Of a stretch of DNA of 6,165 nucleotides, positions 5,958-6,165 are shown one piece after another. Location of the stretch: assembly GCA_023430845.1 (NCBI GenBank), contig JAEYYJ010000446.1, positions 1 through 6,165 of the forward strand. The letters are read 5' to 3'. The stretch comes from Pseudomonadota bacterium. GTDB lineage: Bacteria > Pseudomonadota > Alphaproteobacteria > Rhizobiales > Hyphomicrobiaceae. Positions within the stretch are counted from its first letter, which is position 1. Each line of letters opens with the position of its first letter. The notes under the pieces were generated by a model. It ran no database searches, was not told the DNA's origin, and saw nothing but the letters and a program-made list of their open reading frames with translations. The position numbers were made by a program, and so were the translations under genes.

Positions 5958-6165
5958 TCAAGCAGCCGACTGGGATGGTGCACTCAGCGGCAATTTCTGC
6001 GCAGCTCTCGCGACGACCTCCCTCGCCGCTTGCGCACGCATGCCTTCGACATAAGAGCAGAACTCGCTGACCACCGCAGGTGGAGCAGTATCCGGCGCAC
6101 CGGCGGGCCGCCGGGGAATGCAGATTACATCCAGCTTAGGACAGCCGGCGAATGTCTTGCTCGGC
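5958..6165 (-). pseudogene. DJ-1/PfpI family gene remnant with internal deletion, cut by window edge
   Basis: On the minus strand a frame enters from the right edge and runs 68 residues to TGA at 5960-5958. Its first part, TFAGCPKLDVICIP, is typical of the mid N-terminal region of DJ-1/PfpI proteins of the isonitrile hydratase type, where GG(P/A)G should follow and lead to the nucleophile cysteine. Instead the frame reads RRPAGAPDTAPPAVV and then a helix with REVVARAAQKL. That phrase resembles the far C terminus of the same family, usually ...PPFD.GSPD.AP..VV...R...VARAAARL. About 100 residues with the catalytic cysteine elbow appear missing, with the junction in GC-rich repeats at about 6100-6116. 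The frame stays open, so a shortened protein could be made, but it could not work as this enzyme. The family match is from memory of motifs; the start lies outside the window. It converges with the heme protein gene, 43 bases apart. Confidence 0.6.

Noticed and set aside
5990..6116. Simple one-base frameshift as the explanation for the DJ-1 anomaly
   Set aside because: Removing one C after the IP codons restores IPGGP, but what follows is Arg/Ser-rich and unlike the family core, whereas the existing frame matches the family's C-terminal tail. An internal deletion explains both sides better.

Overview
The window reads as GC-rich alphaproteobacterial chromosome, most likely Hyphomicrobiales (Bradyrhizobium/Rhodoplanes-like). 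The grounds are the strong G/C bias at third codon positions, the style of the secreted Gly-rich small protein at the left end, and a Tat-exported protein next to a heme membrane protein. The genus is inference. I see no tRNA, rRNA, CRISPR array, insertion sequence or prophage gene.

Layout from left to right. (1) 47-481 (+) is a small exported Gly-rich protein of unknown function. (2) 599-2320 (-) is an unrecognised 573-residue protein with three N-terminal membrane helices and a large, probably periplasmic, helical-repeat domain. It converges on gene 1. (3) 2469-3932 (+) is AMP nucleosidase (amn), divergent from gene 2. (4) 3937-4494 (-) is spermidine N-acetyltransferase (speG), tail to tail with amn with only 4 bases between the stop codons. 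(5) 4495-4796 is a divergent non-coding region holding the speG ribosome site and a candidate promoter with a dyad for the next pair. (6) 4797-5285 (+) is a Tat-exported protein with an intradiol-dioxygenase-like beta fold that lacks the family's usual tyrosine iron ligands. (7) 5282-5914 (+) is a six-helix ferric-reductase-like membrane protein with two perfectly spaced HX13H heme motifs, overlapping gene 6 by 4 bases (GTGA). (8) 5958-6165 (-) is the tail of a DJ-1/PfpI (isonitrile hydratase-like) gene that seems to have lost its whole central part by internal deletion.

Two genes are well understood. AMP nucleosidase splits AMP to adenine and ribose 5-phosphate, and SpeG acetylates polyamines. 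The point most worth following is the pair at 4797-5914. A Tat-exported soluble protein is translationally coupled to a heme-b membrane protein with no flavin domain, an arrangement that resembles MsrP-MsrQ, but the soluble partner is a degenerate dioxygenase-like protein. I propose it as a candidate uncharacterised periplasmic redox module. The other two points are the repeat-solenoid membrane protein and the internally deleted DJ-1 gene.
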